Positions 26,215-35,789 are shown, numbered from the stretch's first letter. The stretch: 35,836 nt of DNA from an uncultured Gammaproteobacteria bacterium (GCA_913061515.1 CAJXSF010000037.1:1-35836); one strand, 5' to 3'. The notes: a model not told the origin generated them from the letters alone. Numbers and translations are program-made.

Positions 26215-29200
26215 TTAGAGCTTCTCTAACAACTCTTTTGCGTCTTTCACTTGCTCTTCGTTACCTTCGTCGAGCACCTCTGCGAGAATCTCTTTAGCCC
26301 CATCGACATCACCCATTTCGAAATAGGCACGAGCGAGGTCTAGCTTGGTAGCCGCCTCATCAGCATCTGACAAGAAATCGAAGTCATCGTCCTCTTCCTC
26401 GTCGTCATTGGCCGCACTGTCTTCGAGCGAATCATCGACAAATTGTAGATCGTCAAACTCATCTTTTTCGGTCGACTCTGCAGTACTCGCCGGCGCTGGC
26501 TCTGAGGGTTTTGTGCCTTCATCATCGATCGAGAGATCAAAGCTAGCATCATCGAAGGCGATATTGTCATCGCCTTCTTCGTCGTCGAGGAACTCGATTT
26601 CGGCTTCATCATCTTCAATGCTTAGGTCGAATTTATTATCGACGTCTTCAGTCGTTGTGTCGCTAGGCTCCTGCGCAGGCTCATCGAGCACCTCGACGTC
26701 TGCGTCATCACCTGCAAAATCATCATCAATGGCAAAGTCAAAATCGATTTCATTATCGTCTTTGTCTTGCTCAGGCGCTGCATCTTCAATTTTGTCTGCC
26801 TCGGCATCGGGCTCTTCGATCACAAAATCGAAGTCGATGGCGTTCTCATCTTCGTCTTCCTCTGAGGCGTCCTCTTTAAGAGGCTTAAGCGGCGTATCTT
26901 CATCGGCTAGGTCGAAGTCGGCTGTTAGCGGCGTCTCATCGTCTTGCGCAAGCTCTTCTTGCTCTTCAACAGAAAGGTCAAAGCTGATGTCATCGTCTTT
27001 GGATTCTTCCTCTTCCTTCGCCGCAAACTCGATAACATTGTCGTCATCTTCTTCGGCAATACTCTGACCCGACAATACTTTGTTGTCATCGACTTCAGCA
27101 CTGGCCTCTAGATCAAGAGCCACTTCCATATCATCAAGCCCATTGAGCTCATTAAAGAAGTCTTCTTCGCCCTCTTCGAGGATTTCACTATCGAGCTCGC
27201 TGTCTAGCTGCGAGCGCAACGTGGCAATACGAGGCTCTAGACCTCGAACTTGCATATCGCGTATTTCTGTTTCTTGTAGCTTGAAGCCAACAGCATCTTG
27301 CTTGGCGACAAACACTTCTAGCATTTTCATGCGCAGATCAGCGCGATCTGGTTGCGCCACGATCGCATTCTGCAGCATTACTTGCGCTTCATCGACTTTT
27401 TCATAGGCTAGAAGCGCATCGACTTCGTCGAGGATATCCTTGGGTGCTTCAATTTCTTCGCTAACAGGAGCGCTTTGTTCGTCTTCGATGGGTTCTAGCG
27501 CTTCTTCTACAGCCTCAATATCTTCGTGTTCAGTTTGCGGTGCAGGCTCTGGCTCCGTATCATCTTCAAACAAGACTTCTTCTGTCTCTTCGAAATCACC
27601 GAAGTCATCTTCTAGATCAGTCTCATCATCATGTTGCTCATCGGTGTTGTCAGCAATATTGAACAGCTCGTCCATCTCATCAGCGCTAACATCCGCATGC
27701 ATGTCCGAGTCATCGGTAATGCTCTCTGAATCGTCATTGTCGGCTTGCGCTTGCGGCTCAGTATCGACAGGTATCTCGTCGATATCAGCCAGTGTTGCAT
27801 TTTCAGCGGCGCGATTTCTGCGCAGTAGAACAAATACCAACATGAGAATAAGAAGGCCGACTAAAGCCACTAAGGCAAGCGTGTTGGCAACTAATGTATC
27901 GAGGATCTGCTCTACAAGGCTCTTCTCTGGAGCCATCGTAATGACAGTCGGTGGATCAAGCTCTTCTACTTCAGGCTCTTCAGCAGCCGCTTGCGCTAGT
28001 GCTTCTTGCAGCTGCGCTAACTCGAGGTCGCGTAGACGGATAATTTCCTGGGCCGACGCAATCTGCTCTTCCAACAGACCAAGTCGTGCTGTGAGCTCGG
28101 CGTTAACTAAGGCTGCACGGTCTGACTCTTCACGCTGCACAGCTAGTGCGTCTTCTAAGCTAGCAATGCGAGCATCTAGCTCAGCACTTTGACTATCACT
28201 AGCGGCCTGCCCACTTGAAGGCTCTGCGTTATCGACACTGACAACACTGAGTTCACCGCGATTAGGCGCTGCACCGTTATTCGCCTGCGGCTGCGCCGTA
28301 ATGGGCTGCGAGGCCAATGGCACATTGCGACGATTCTCAAACAATTGATTTTGGCGCGCGACTTCACTCATCGCCTCACGCGCAGACAAGGCTTGAATTT
28401 GTTCTAGCGTCGGCACACGCAAGACTTGGCCACGGCGCACCATATTGATGTTATCGCCAATAAAGGCTTCACGGTTAAGGCTTTGCAGGGCTAGCATGGT
28501 TTGTTGAACCGAGACACTACTATCAGGGCGCACCTGCAAGGCAACGTCCCACAGGGTATCTGAACTGTCGATCGTGACGGTTTCAGAAGTATTCGCATTT
28601 CGGCTAGGAGCCGCCGGCGTTGGTACTGGCTCGGGAGTCGGCTCGACTTCTGGCTCTTCCGCTTGTGCTACAGCCGGTGCTTGAGCGCTATTTTCGGGTT
28701 CGGCCGGAGCCGCAAAACGAGCAGGCGCAGGCTCGGAAGCAGTTGCAGAAGTTGCTGCAGGTGTTTGATTTTCTAAAATTTGTGCAGAGGAAGCGTCGGC
28801 TTGTACTGGTTGTTGTATTGCGCTGGCATTGGCATTGCTCGCAAATGCAGGAAGGTCTAATAGTACCGTGTACTCGTTGAGTAGACGGCCACTCGGCCAA
28901 CGTGTCTCGAGCACAAAACTCAGATAAGGTTCGCGTACTGCCTCATCAGTTGTTAGACGCACGAATGCCGCATCGCCTTGTTCTTGGACGTCGAATTCGA
29001 TGGCGTTTAGGAAGCTTGCTCGCTCAATGGAGAATCGCGCGAAGTCGCGCTCATTAGCGATTTGCACTTGAATTTGCTCAGGACGCACATCCCCCAATTG
29101 CAACAATGCAATCTGGGCGTTGAACGGCTGATTCAGCGAAGACTCAAGTACGATCTCACCAAGCCCTAATGCCTTGACGTGTGCAGCAGCAAAGAGCACT

Positions 29201-29235
29201 ACCGAGGTGAACACCACCACGAGCTTTCTAACCAT
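26215..29235 (-). CDS. fimV: FimV-like polar hub protein
   Basis: 1006-residue inner membrane protein. Order: N-terminal signal/anchor (1-22), the FimV N-domain LGLGEIVLESSLNQPFNAQI (23-42), Pro/Ala linker, a LysM peptidoglycan-binding domain (about 212-265, DSSDTLWDVALQVRPD), coiled coil (about 343-415), a transmembrane helix (about 447-468), a very acidic cytoplasmic region of nearly 500 residues, and the conserved C-terminal TPR-like motif LDLARAYFEMGDVDGAKEIL. FimV organises type IV pili and polar signalling in Pseudomonas and HubP-like polarity in Vibrio. The acidic part contains near-repeats such as IDFDFVIEE, IDFDFAIDD, FDLSIEDD and FDLSIDDE. ATG start with AAGGAA 8 bases upstream. It keeps the usual place between asd and truA. 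Confidence 0.95.
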   Translation of the reverse strand: MVRKLVVVFTSVVLFAAAHVKALGLGEIVLESSLNQPFNAQIALLQLGDVRPEQIQVQIANERDFARFSIERASFLNAIEFDVQEQGDAAFVRLTTDEAVREPYLSFVLETRWPSGRLLNEYTVLLDLPAFASNANASAIQQPVQADASSAQILENQTPAATSATASEPAPARFAAPAEPENSAQAPAVAQAEEPEVEPTPEPVPTPAAPSRNANTSETVTIDSSDTLWDVALQVRPDSSVSVQQTMLALQSLNREAFIGDNINMVRRGQVLRVPTLEQIQALSAREAMSEVARQNQLFENRRNVPLASQPITAQPQANNGAAPNRGELSVVSVDNAEPSSGQAASDSQSAELDARIASLEDALAVQREESDRAALVNAELTARLGLLEEQIASAQEIIRLRDLELAQLQEALAQAAAEEPEVEELDPPTVITMAPEKSLVEQILDTLVANTLALVALVGLLILMLVFVLLRRNRAAENATLADIDEIPVDTEPQAQADNDDSESITDDSDMHADVSADEMDELFNIADNTDEQHDDETDLEDDFGDFEETEEVLFEDDTEPEPAPQTEHEDIEAVEEALEPIEDEQSAPVSEEIEAPKDILDEVDALLAYEKVDEAQVMLQNAIVAQPDRADLRMKMLEVFVAKQDAVGFKLQETEIRDMQVRGLEPRIATLRSQLDSELDSEILEEGEEDFFNELNGLDDMEVALDLEASAEVDDNKVLSGQSIAEEDDDNVIEFAAKEEEESKDDDISFDLSVEEQEELAQDDETPLTADFDLADEDTPLKPLKEDASEEDEDENAIDFDFVIEEPDAEADKIEDAAPEQDKDDNEIDFDFAIDDDFAGDDADVEVLDEPAQEPSDTTTEDVDNKFDLSIEDDEAEIEFLDDEEGDDNIAFDDASFDLSIDDEGTKPSEPAPASTAESTEKDEFDDLQFVDDSLEDSAANDDEEEDDDFDFLSDADEAATKLDLARAYFEMGDVDGAKEILAEVLDEGNEEQVKDAKELLEKL

Positions 29236-29297
29236 AATCCATTCCTTCTTAATGGCTTAAACCGCTGTCATTCGCTGGCACGGGAAGGGCTAATTGT

Positions 29298-29343
29298 TTT
29301 CGCAAAGGAGTTTCGTCGCCTATGCTTCGAAACTCCTACGAAA
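29298..29343 (-). terminator. long hairpin between asd and fimV
   Basis: AGGAGTTTCG (29306-29315) pairs perfectly with CGAAACTCCT (29328-29337) around a 12-base loop; TTTCG/CGAAA extends the stem by 5 pairs across a small internal loop. It lies about 30 bases after the asd stop codon. A proper U-run is lacking, so it may be a partial terminator or a transcript-end stabiliser separating asd from fimV. Confidence 0.5.
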
Positions 29344-29372
29344 GACTATTCAATTACGTGCGCAAGTATTCA

Positions 29373-30392
29373 TTATAAATAGTCTTTTATCAACACTTCG
29401 GCTATCTGAACTGAGTTCAAAGCCGCACCTTTTCGCACGTTATCTGACACAATCCACATATTTAAGCCGTTGTCGTGCGTAATATCCTTGCGAATACGGC
29501 CAACCAAGACCGCATCTTTGCCTGCCGAATCCCCTACTGCAGTTGGGTATCCACCGTCTTTTCGCTCATCCATCAGCTCAACGCCGGGGGCATTGGCTAG
29601 CAATTGACGAGCTTCTTCGACCGTGATTGGCTCACGCGTTTCAATACTGACAGCCTCAGAGTGCGAATAGAAGACCGGCACACGCACACAAGTTGCATTA
29701 ACACCGATACTCTCATCACCAAAGATCTTCTTAGTTTCCCAAGACATCTTCATCTCTTCTTTCGTATAGCCATTGTCTAAAAATACGTCAATCTGCGGCA
29801 ATGCATTGAAAGCGATCTGCTTTGGGTAGACTTCACAAGTCACTTTTCGGCCGTTAAGCAGGTCAGCCGTTTGCTTGGCGAGCTCTTCGATCGCTTGCTT
29901 GCCAGTGCCTGACACTGCTTGGTAGGTAGAGACATTGATGCGCGTAATTCCCACTTTGTCGCGGATTGGCTTTAGGGCCACTAACATCTGAATCGTCGAG
30001 CAATTAGGGTTGGCAATAATGTTGCGTGGCTTATAGTCGCCAATTTTCTCAGGGTTAACCTCTGGCACGACTAAAGGAATGTCATCGTCATAGCGAAAAT
30101 GCGACGTATTGTCGATAACGATACAACCCGCAGCGCCAGCTTTTTCGGCATATTCCGCTGAAATACTGCCACCGGCAGAGAATAAACCAATCTGCACCTG
30201 AGAGAAGTCAAATTCTGCAAGGTTCTGCACCTTCACTGGCTTACCGCGAAACATGACGGTGGTGCCAGCAGAGCGCTCACTAGCCAGCGGAAAAAGCTGG
30301 TCTACAGGGAAATTGCGCTCTTCTAGGATGCTAATCAGTGTTTCACCAACCGCTCCAGTTGCTCCAACCACTGCCACATTATAAGTCTTCAT
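29373..30392 (-). CDS. asd: aspartate-semialdehyde dehydrogenase
   Basis: NADPH-dependent reduction of aspartyl phosphate to aspartate semialdehyde, the branch point to lysine/diaminopimelate, methionine and threonine. 339 residues: VAVVGATGAVGETLISILEE (7-26) nucleotide-binding start, FSAGGSIS, IIANPNCSTIQM (125-136) with catalytic Cys131, and YQAVSGTGKQAIEEL. ATG start with AGGA 8 bases upstream. It lies 82 bases after leuD; leuB, common between the two in Pseudomonas, is absent. Confidence 0.97.
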   Translation of the reverse strand: MKTYNVAVVGATGAVGETLISILEERNFPVDQLFPLASERSAGTTVMFRGKPVKVQNLAEFDFSQVQIGLFSAGGSISAEYAEKAGAAGCIVIDNTSHFRYDDDIPLVVPEVNPEKIGDYKPRNIIANPNCSTIQMLVALKPIRDKVGITRINVSTYQAVSGTGKQAIEELAKQTADLLNGRKVTCEVYPKQIAFNALPQIDVFLDNGYTKEEMKMSWETKKIFGDESIGVNATCVRVPVFYSHSEAVSIETREPITVEEARQLLANAPGVELMDERKDGGYPTAVGDSAGKDAVLVGRIRKDITHDNGLNMWIVSDNVRKGAALNSVQIAEVLIKDYL

Positions 30393-30406
30393 TCATTTCA
30401 TCCTGT

Positions 30407-30469
30407 CTGCCTTTTAGGCAGTGTCGTTCATCGCTCTAAGTTTGGCAGGGCCACCTAAGCGCCCCTGCC
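30407..30469 (-). promoter_or_regulatory. leuD-asd intergenic hairpins sharing a GGCAG/CTGCC core
   Basis: In transcript order (minus strand): A GGCAGGG (30469-30463), B CCCTGCC (30450-30444), C CTGCC (30421-30417), D GGCAG (30411-30407). A pairs with B (7 pairs) and C with D (5 pairs), but A can also pair with C, or B with D. D lies 2-3 bases from the asd ribosome-binding site AGGA. The design resembles an attenuator, but no ligand or regulator is known and no U-run follows. Confidence 0.35.
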
Positions 30470-30474
30470 CTCTA

Positions 30475-31122
30475 TCATCCTTGTACGCCGAAGTACCAAG
30501 GCGAGGCTGCTCGCCAATTCTGCTCAAAGTGTTTAATTTTGTCAGCATCTTTCAAAGTCAGACCAATATCGTCCAAACCGTTCATCAAACAGTACTTACG
30601 GAATGAGTCCACCTCGAACGCAATGCTCTCACCCGATGGCAAAGCAATCTTTTGCTCTTCTAGATCGACCGTTAATTCAAAGCCTTCTTCCGCCTCAACT
30701 GCCGCGAACAATGAATCTACAATTTTTCTTTCTAAAACAATAGGTAGTATTCCATTCTTAAAGCAGTTGTTAAAGAAAATATCCGCATAACTAGGCGCAA
30801 TAATCACTCTGAATCCGTAGTCATCTAATGCCCAAGGCGCGTGTTCACGGCTTGAACCACAACCAAAGTTTTCACGCGCTAAAAGGACAGACGCCCCTTT
30901 GTAGCGTGGCTGGTTCATGACGAAATCTGGGTTCAATGGGCGCTGGCTATTGTCGCGCCCCGGCTCACCCTTATCTAAATAACGGTGCTCATCAAACAAA
31001 TTCACACCAAAACCGCTGCGCTTGATGGATTTCAAAAACTGCTTAGGAATGATGAAATCGGTATCGACGTTGGCGCGATCCAATGGCATGACCAAACCTG
31101 ATTGCTTTGTAAACTTTCTCAT
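30475..31122 (-). CDS. leuD: 3-isopropylmalate dehydratase small subunit
   Basis: Swivel-domain partner of LeuC in the isomerisation of 2- to 3-isopropylmalate. 215 residues: [15 protein letters not shown] (17-31), [18 protein letters not shown] (82-99) and [18 protein letters not shown], all typical of LeuD. ATG start, 51 bases after leuC. Confidence 0.97.
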   Translation of the reverse strand: MRKFTKQSGLVMPLDRANVDTDFIIPKQFLKSIKRSGFGVNLFDEHRYLDKGEPGRDNSQRPLNPDFVMNQPRYKGASVLLARENFGCGSSREHAPWALDDYGFRVIIAPSYADIFFNNCFKNGILPIVLERKIVDSLFAAVEAEEGFELTVDLEEQKIALPSGESIAFEVDSFRKYCLMNGLDDIGLTLKDADKIKHFEQNWRAASPWYFGVQG

Positions 31123-31173
31123 AATTAAGACTCTCTAATCTTTATGCTCTAAAGGGGCTGGCTTTACACTCAC

Positions 31174-32610
31174 TTATCGATCTTGAGTGAGCAACATATC
31201 GCGCACGTCCACAAAATGGCCGTTGATCGCTGCTGCCGCTGCCATTGCTGGGCTCACAAGGTGGGTACGCCCACCAAAGCCCTGTCTGCCTTCGAAATTC
31301 CTGTTAGAAGTCGAGGCGCAATGCTTACCAGCACCGAGCTGGTCGGCATTCATTGCCAAACACATTGAGCAACCTGGCTCACGCCACTCTAGCCCTGCCT
31401 CTATGAAGATCTTGTCTAGACCTTCCGCTTCAGCCTGCTTCTTCACCAAGCCTGAGCCTGGCACTACTAATGCCATCTCTACCGTTGCGGCGACTTTATG
31501 CCCTTTCACTACAGCCGCTGCCGCTCGCAAGTCTTCAATGCGCGAGTTAGTGCAAGAGCCGATGAAAATACAATCTAGCTGAATGTCAGTAATCTTAGTA
31601 CCTGGCTTCAAACCCATGTATTTAAGAGCTTGACGCATATTCGCCGCACGGCTGCTATTGCTCTCTTTATCAGGGTCTGGAATCTCACCCGTAATCGGTG
31701 CCACCATCTCTGGTGAAGTGCCCCAAGTGACCTGTGGAATGATATCGGCGGCATCAATGACTACTACGCGGTCAAAATGCGCATCACTGTCACTGACTAG
31801 CTCACGCCATGCTACACAGGCTTGCTCCCACATCTCACCTTTTGGCGCAAATGGGCGGCCTTTAATGTATTCCAATGTCGTCTGGTCTACGGCGATCAAA
31901 CCGGCACGAGCACCTGCCTCAATAGCCATATTACAAACAGTCATGCGGCCTTCAACGCTCAAGGACATAATCGCCTCGCCACCAAACTCGATGGTATAGC
32001 CCGTGCCGCCGGCTGTGCCGATCTCGCCAATGATCGCGAGCACGATGTCTTTGGCTGTCACACCTGGGTTCAAACGACCATCAACACGAATCAACATGTT
32101 CTTCATCTTAGTCTGCAACAGGCATTGGGTAGCCATAACGTGCTCGACTTCGGAAGTCCCGATACCGTGTGCTAGTGCACCTAATGCACCGTGCGTTGAA
32201 GTATGGGAATCGCCGCACACAATCGTCATGCCTGGCAAAGTAGCGCCCTGCTCTGGGCCAACAACGTGGACGATGCCTTGACGCTCATCGTTCATGTCTA
32301 GCTCGAAAATGCCGAACTCACGACAGTTATCATCCAAAGTAGTTACCTGAATGCGTGAAACTGGGTCTTTAATCCCTTCCAGCCCTTGTTGACGCTCATC
32401 TTTGGTCGTCGGAATATTATGGTCTGGAGTCGCAAAGTTAGCGTCTGCACGCCAAGGCAAGCGCCCAGCAAGCCGTAAGCCTTCGAACGCTTGTGGCGAA
32501 GTGACTTCGTGAATCAATTGCCGATCGATATAGATCAAAGCCGTGCCGTCGTCGCGTTGGGTGACTAAGTGTGAATCCCAAAGTTTGTCGTATAAAGTTT
32601 TGCCAGCCAT
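31174..32610 (-). CDS. leuC: 3-isopropylmalate dehydratase large subunit
   Basis: Aconitase-family [4Fe-4S] enzyme of leucine synthesis. 478 residues from ATG at 32610 ([16 protein letters not shown]), which matches the family start; an upstream in-frame TTG at 32676 would add 22 residues without similarity. Signatures: [20 protein letters not shown], cluster ligands in [13 protein letters not shown] and [11 protein letters not shown], and the C-terminal [11 protein letters not shown]. It is followed by leuD and preceded by aroC on the same strand. Confidence 0.97.
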   Translation of the reverse strand: MAGKTLYDKLWDSHLVTQRDDGTALIYIDRQLIHEVTSPQAFEGLRLAGRLPWRADANFATPDHNIPTTKDERQQGLEGIKDPVSRIQVTTLDDNCREFGIFELDMNDERQGIVHVVGPEQGATLPGMTIVCGDSHTSTHGALGALAHGIGTSEVEHVMATQCLLQTKMKNMLIRVDGRLNPGVTAKDIVLAIIGEIGTAGGTGYTIEFGGEAIMSLSVEGRMTVCNMAIEAGARAGLIAVDQTTLEYIKGRPFAPKGEMWEQACVAWRELVSDSDAHFDRVVVIDAADIIPQVTWGTSPEMVAPITGEIPDPDKESNSSRAANMRQALKYMGLKPGTKITDIQLDCIFIGSCTNSRIEDLRAAAAVVKGHKVAATVEMALVVPGSGLVKKQAEAEGLDKIFIEAGLEWREPGCSMCLAMNADQLGAGKHCASTSNRNFEGRQGFGGRTHLVSPAMAAAAAINGHFVDVRDMLLTQDR

Positions 32611-32685
32611 GTAAACACCATTAAACCTGTAGCGATTGAAGTTGAGAGAGGATACTCCCCTCTTATCTATAACCAAAATGAAACT

Positions 32686-32714
32686 ATTTTATTCTTCGAA
32701 TAGATTTTTGTAAT
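32686..32714 (-). promoter_or_regulatory. candidate leuCD promoter
   Basis: On the minus strand ATTACA (32714-32709) and TAAAAT (32691-32686) are 17 bases apart in the 114-base gap between aroC and leuC. The leader of about 70 bases holds a small hairpin AGAGG/CCTCT (32647-32663) but no leucine-rich leader peptide. The -35 match is modest. Confidence 0.35.
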
Positions 32715-32724
32715 AGACTGATGT

Positions 32725-33813
32725 CTATTTAAGAATGGGCGTACTCGTCGTGACACCCAAATTCTGCGCTCTGTGACGCAGTAAATGATCCATCAAAACA
32801 ATGGCCATCATCGCCTCGGCGATGGGGGTTGCTCTGATTCCTACACACGGGTCATGCCGACCCGTGGTGATAACTTCGATAGGCTCACCGTGTACATCGA
32901 TAGAGCGCCCTGGAATACGAAGGCTTGAGGTTGGCTTGAGCGCTATGCTGGCCAAGATATCTTGCCCTGAGGAGATACCGCCGAGCACGCCACCGGCCTG
33001 GTTAGACACAAAGCCATCCGGCGTCATCTCGTCTCGATGCTCAGTCCCCTTTTGCTCTACGCAGGCAAACCCAGCTCCGATTTCGACACCTTTTACCGCA
33101 TTGATGCTCATTAAGGCATGGGCGATATCGGCATCTAGCCTATCGAATATTGGTTCGCCTAAGCCAACAGGCACACCCGAGGCCACCACATTGATGCGCG
33201 CCCCAATAGAGTTACCCTCTTTATTCAATGCGGCCATATAGGCTTCGAGCTCGGCGACTTTGCTGGCGTCAGGGCAAAAAAACGGATTGCGCCTGACTTC
33301 GTCCCAATCGAATTGCTCCACTTTAATAGGCCCTAATTGGCGCATATAGCCGCGGATCAACACGCCGTGTTGTTCTTGTAGGTATTTCTTGGCAATCGCG
33401 CCGGCTGCGACGCGCATTGCTGTTTCGCGGGCAGATGAACGCCCACCGCCACGATAGTCACGATGACCGTATTTCTGCTGATACGTGTAATCGGCGTGCG
33501 CTGGACGGAATTGGTCTTTGATCTTGCTGTAATCTTTAGAGCGCTGATCGGTGTTTTCGATCAATAAGCCAATGGGAGTCCCCGTTGTCTTGCCTTCAAA
33601 TACACCAGAGAGAATCTTGACCTGATCTGCCTCTTTACGCTGCGTCGTAAAGCGCGAGGTACCAGGCTTGCGCCGATCCAAATCCTGCTGCAAATCCTCT
33701 TCTGACAAAGACAATCCGGGTGGGCAGCCATCGACAATGCAGCCCAGCGCTAGGCCGTGGCTCTCGCCAAAGCTAGTCACTGTAAATAACTTCCCAATAG
33801 TGTTTCCGGACAT
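32725..33813 (-). CDS. aroC: chorismate synthase
   Basis: Reduced-FMN-dependent enzyme converting EPSP to chorismate, the last step of the shikimate pathway, upstream of trpFBA in metabolism. 362 residues: [20 protein letters not shown] (10-29), [40 protein letters not shown] and [13 protein letters not shown], all family signatures. ATG start with AAGGTGA 4 bases upstream. Confidence 0.97.
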   Translation of the reverse strand: MSGNTIGKLFTVTSFGESHGLALGCIVDGCPPGLSLSEEDLQQDLDRRKPGTSRFTTQRKEADQVKILSGVFEGKTTGTPIGLLIENTDQRSKDYSKIKDQFRPAHADYTYQQKYGHRDYRGGGRSSARETAMRVAAGAIAKKYLQEQHGVLIRGYMRQLGPIKVEQFDWDEVRRNPFFCPDASKVAELEAYMAALNKEGNSIGARINVVASGVPVGLGEPIFDRLDADIAHALMSINAVKGVEIGAGFACVEQKGTEHRDEMTPDGFVSNQAGGVLGGISSGQDILASIALKPTSSLRIPGRSIDVHGEPIEVITTGRHDPCVGIRATPIAEAMMAIVLMDHLLRHRAQNLGVTTSTPILK

Positions 33814-33866
33814 GCATCACCTTCAAATTTGGATAGGCAGGTTTTAAAAAGGCCGTAAAAGGCGCG

Positions 33867-33878
33867 CAATTGTACACT
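33867..33878 (-). promoter_or_regulatory. candidate -10 region of aroC
   Basis: The minus strand reads GTGTACAATTGC here; TACAAT is one base off the -10 consensus and stands about 60 bases before the aroC ATG. No convincing -35 hexamer is found at the right distance. The 114-base gap between prmB and aroC holds nothing else recognisable. Confidence 0.3.
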
Positions 33879-33927
33879 ATCGCGAACATTGTTACGAATA
33901 TGCCCACGCGTGATCTGTAAAATAAAG

Positions 33928-34824
33928 CTAAATCAGTGCCGCCTTCGCCGCGCGAAGCTGCTCAGCGGTGAGCATGAAGATGCCCTCTCCGCCATGGGCA
34001 AACTCCAACCACAGAAATGGCACATCAGGTAGGCGAGCGCTCAATGCCTCATGAGAATAACCCACTTCCATGATGAGGACGCCGTCGGCGCTTAAGTAAT
34101 CGGCAGCATGACGCAAAATCTGCAGAGGAATTGCCAAGCCTTCTTCTTCGGAGAAAAGCCCGAGTACTGGCTCATGCTGATACTCTGGTGGCAAGTCATC
34201 GATCTCCGTTTGCGAGACATAGGGAGGGTTGCTAAGAATCAGATCATAAGGGCCTTCCAAAGCTGTGAATAAATCCGATTTAATCGCCTTGGCCCGAGAC
34301 CCAAGCCCATGCCGTTCGATATTAAGTTCGGCCAAGGCAAGCGCTGCCTCAGAAATATCGGCAAGCTCAACTTGCGCCTGAGTGAAACCCAAAGCCGTTG
34401 CGATGCCTATACATCCGCTGCCTGTGCAAAGATCGAGAATCCGCACTGGTGGCTGTTTCACTAATGAAGCGAACTCCTGGGCGATTAACTCGGCTAACGG
34501 TGAACGTGGAATCAACACTCGCTCATCAACAGTAAAAGGATAGCCGGCAAACCATGCTTCTTTCACCAGATAGGCGACTGGCACCCGCTTCTCTATACGC
34601 TGTTGCACTAAAGGCGCTAGGCGAGCAAGCTCCTGCTCGGATACAAGCCGTTGCATGATGGATGCATCCTCATCGTAGGAGATCCCCAACGCAGAAAACA
34701 CCAAGTAAACAGCCTCGTCCCAAGGATTGTCTGTTCCATGACCATAAAATAACTGTGCCTGCTCAAACTGCTGACGCAACTGCTCTAGCAATTGCGCCAA
34801 AGGCACTTCCTTCTTAATACTCAC
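33928..34824 (-). CDS. prmB: ribosomal protein uL3 N5-glutamine methyltransferase
   Basis: SAM-dependent methylation of a glutamine in ribosomal protein L3. 298 residues: an N-terminal helical recognition domain, SAM motif I DLCTGSGCIGIA (131-142), and the catalytic NPPYVSQTEIDDLPPEYQHE (199-218). The segment after NPPY and the N-terminal length match PrmB better than PrmC. The start is GTG at 34824 with AGGAG 8 bases upstream. It precedes aroC as in Pseudomonas. Confidence 0.93.
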   Translation of the reverse strand: MSIKKEVPLAQLLEQLRQQFEQAQLFYGHGTDNPWDEAVYLVFSALGISYDEDASIMQRLVSEQELARLAPLVQQRIEKRVPVAYLVKEAWFAGYPFTVDERVLIPRSPLAELIAQEFASLVKQPPVRILDLCTGSGCIGIATALGFTQAQVELADISEAALALAELNIERHGLGSRAKAIKSDLFTALEGPYDLILSNPPYVSQTEIDDLPPEYQHEPVLGLFSEEEGLAIPLQILRHAADYLSADGVLIMEVGYSHEALSARLPDVPFLWLEFAHGGEGIFMLTAEQLRAAKAALI

Positions 34825-34930
34825 TGTAGCTCTCCTTTGACTGAGTGCAGATGAAAAATTACTTTACCCATTTCGCACAGTGTCGTAGGGTTAGCGCCTC
34901 ATTTAATTGCTAGGATCATATAGACTTGCC

Positions 34931-35485
34931 ATGACGCAACCAATGGAAAAAGCTTATCAGGATATCATCACCGCAATCGGTGAAGATCTAACCCGCCCAG
35001 GCCTTGCTGACACACCCAAACGTGCCGCCAAAGCGATGGACTTCCTGATGCGCGGCTATAAGCAAAACATCGACGAAGTAATTAATAATGCCCTATTCCC
35101 CTCTAGCTCTGAGGAAATGGTCATTGTGAAAAACATCGAATTGTACTCGATGTGCGAACACCACATGCTGCCTTTCATTGGCAAATGTCATGTCGCCTAT
35201 ATTCCACAGGGTAAGGTGATTGGTTTGTCTAAGATTGCCCGCATTGTCGATATCTTTGCGCGCCGCATGCAGATTCAAGAAAACCTAACCAAAGAAATTG
35301 CCGAGACAATTATTAGCAAAACGGGAGCCACTGGTGCAGCGGTAATCATTGAGGCACAGCATATGTGCATGATGATGCGTGGTGTAGAGAAACAAAACTC
35401 TGTGATGACCACCTCTTGCATGCTTGGCGCCTTCCGCAATAGCCAAAGTACACGCAATGAGTTCCTTTCCCTCATTAGAAAGTAA
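34931..35485 (+). CDS. folE: GTP cyclohydrolase I
   Basis: Zinc enzyme that opens GTP to dihydroneopterin triphosphate, first step of folate synthesis. 184 residues from ATG at 34931. Zinc ligands Cys75, His78 ([10 protein letters not shown]) and Cys146 (QHMCMMMRG) are present, as are [15 protein letters not shown] (98-112) and [16 protein letters not shown] near the N-terminus. An in-frame TTG at 34907 would add 8 residues and is less likely. It is divergent from prmB; its stop codon is directly followed by the end of the opposing gene. A TTGACT at 34837-34842 could be a -35 box but lacks a good -10. Confidence 0.96.
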   Translation: MTQPMEKAYQDIITAIGEDLTRPGLADTPKRAAKAMDFLMRGYKQNIDEVINNALFPSSSEEMVIVKNIELYSMCEHHMLPFIGKCHVAYIPQGKVIGLSKIARIVDIFARRMQIQENLTKEIAETIISKTGATGAAVIIEAQHMCMMMRGVEKQNSVMTTSCMLGAFRNSQSTRNEFLSLIRK

Positions 35486-35789
35486 TCAGCGCTGCGCAAC
35501 CACTTCTATTCTTTGAGCACACGGCGCTTGTCGACAGGCAGGCGCCAAAGGCCCTACTCCTTGAGCGTTTAGACGCGATGCGTCAATTTGCATTGCTACC
35601 AGCGCGTCGACGATTGCTTGCGCACGAGTTTGCGAGCGCGCCTGCAACTCCTCTAGCGATTGCTCCCCTGCCAAATGGCTAACGATATAAACCTGCAGTA
35701 AAGGCTCGTTGATTAAGGTATCTCGCAATAATGCCAAACCGCCTTCATCGCTGAGCTGATCCTGCGCGTCAAAACTGACACCGTTGAGC
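35486..35789 (-). CDS. OmpA-like C-terminal domain, 5' part missing
   Basis: The last 100 codons of a gene cut off by the contig end. LNGVSFDAQDQLSDEGGLAL at the break, LLQVYIVSHLAG, SQTRAQAIVDALVAM, LNAQGVGPLAP and RIEVV follow the beta-alpha pattern of an OmpA/Pal-type domain. The aspartate of the usual HTD motif, which binds diaminopimelate, is replaced (SHLAG), so peptidoglycan binding is doubtful. DUF4892-type proteins with an OmpA-like end are one possibility. An apparent start reading MGSEMCIRDR comes from adapter sequence and is not real. Confidence 0.7.

Noticed and set aside
26345..28192. Long Ser-rich open frames on the plus strand
   Set aside because: They are antisense to the acidic region of fimV; Asp/Glu codons read backwards give Ser-rich frames without stops. 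No family signal or ribosome-binding site.
32611..32676. Longer LeuC starting at TTG
   Set aside because: The added residues match no LeuC, and the ATG at 32610 fits the family start.
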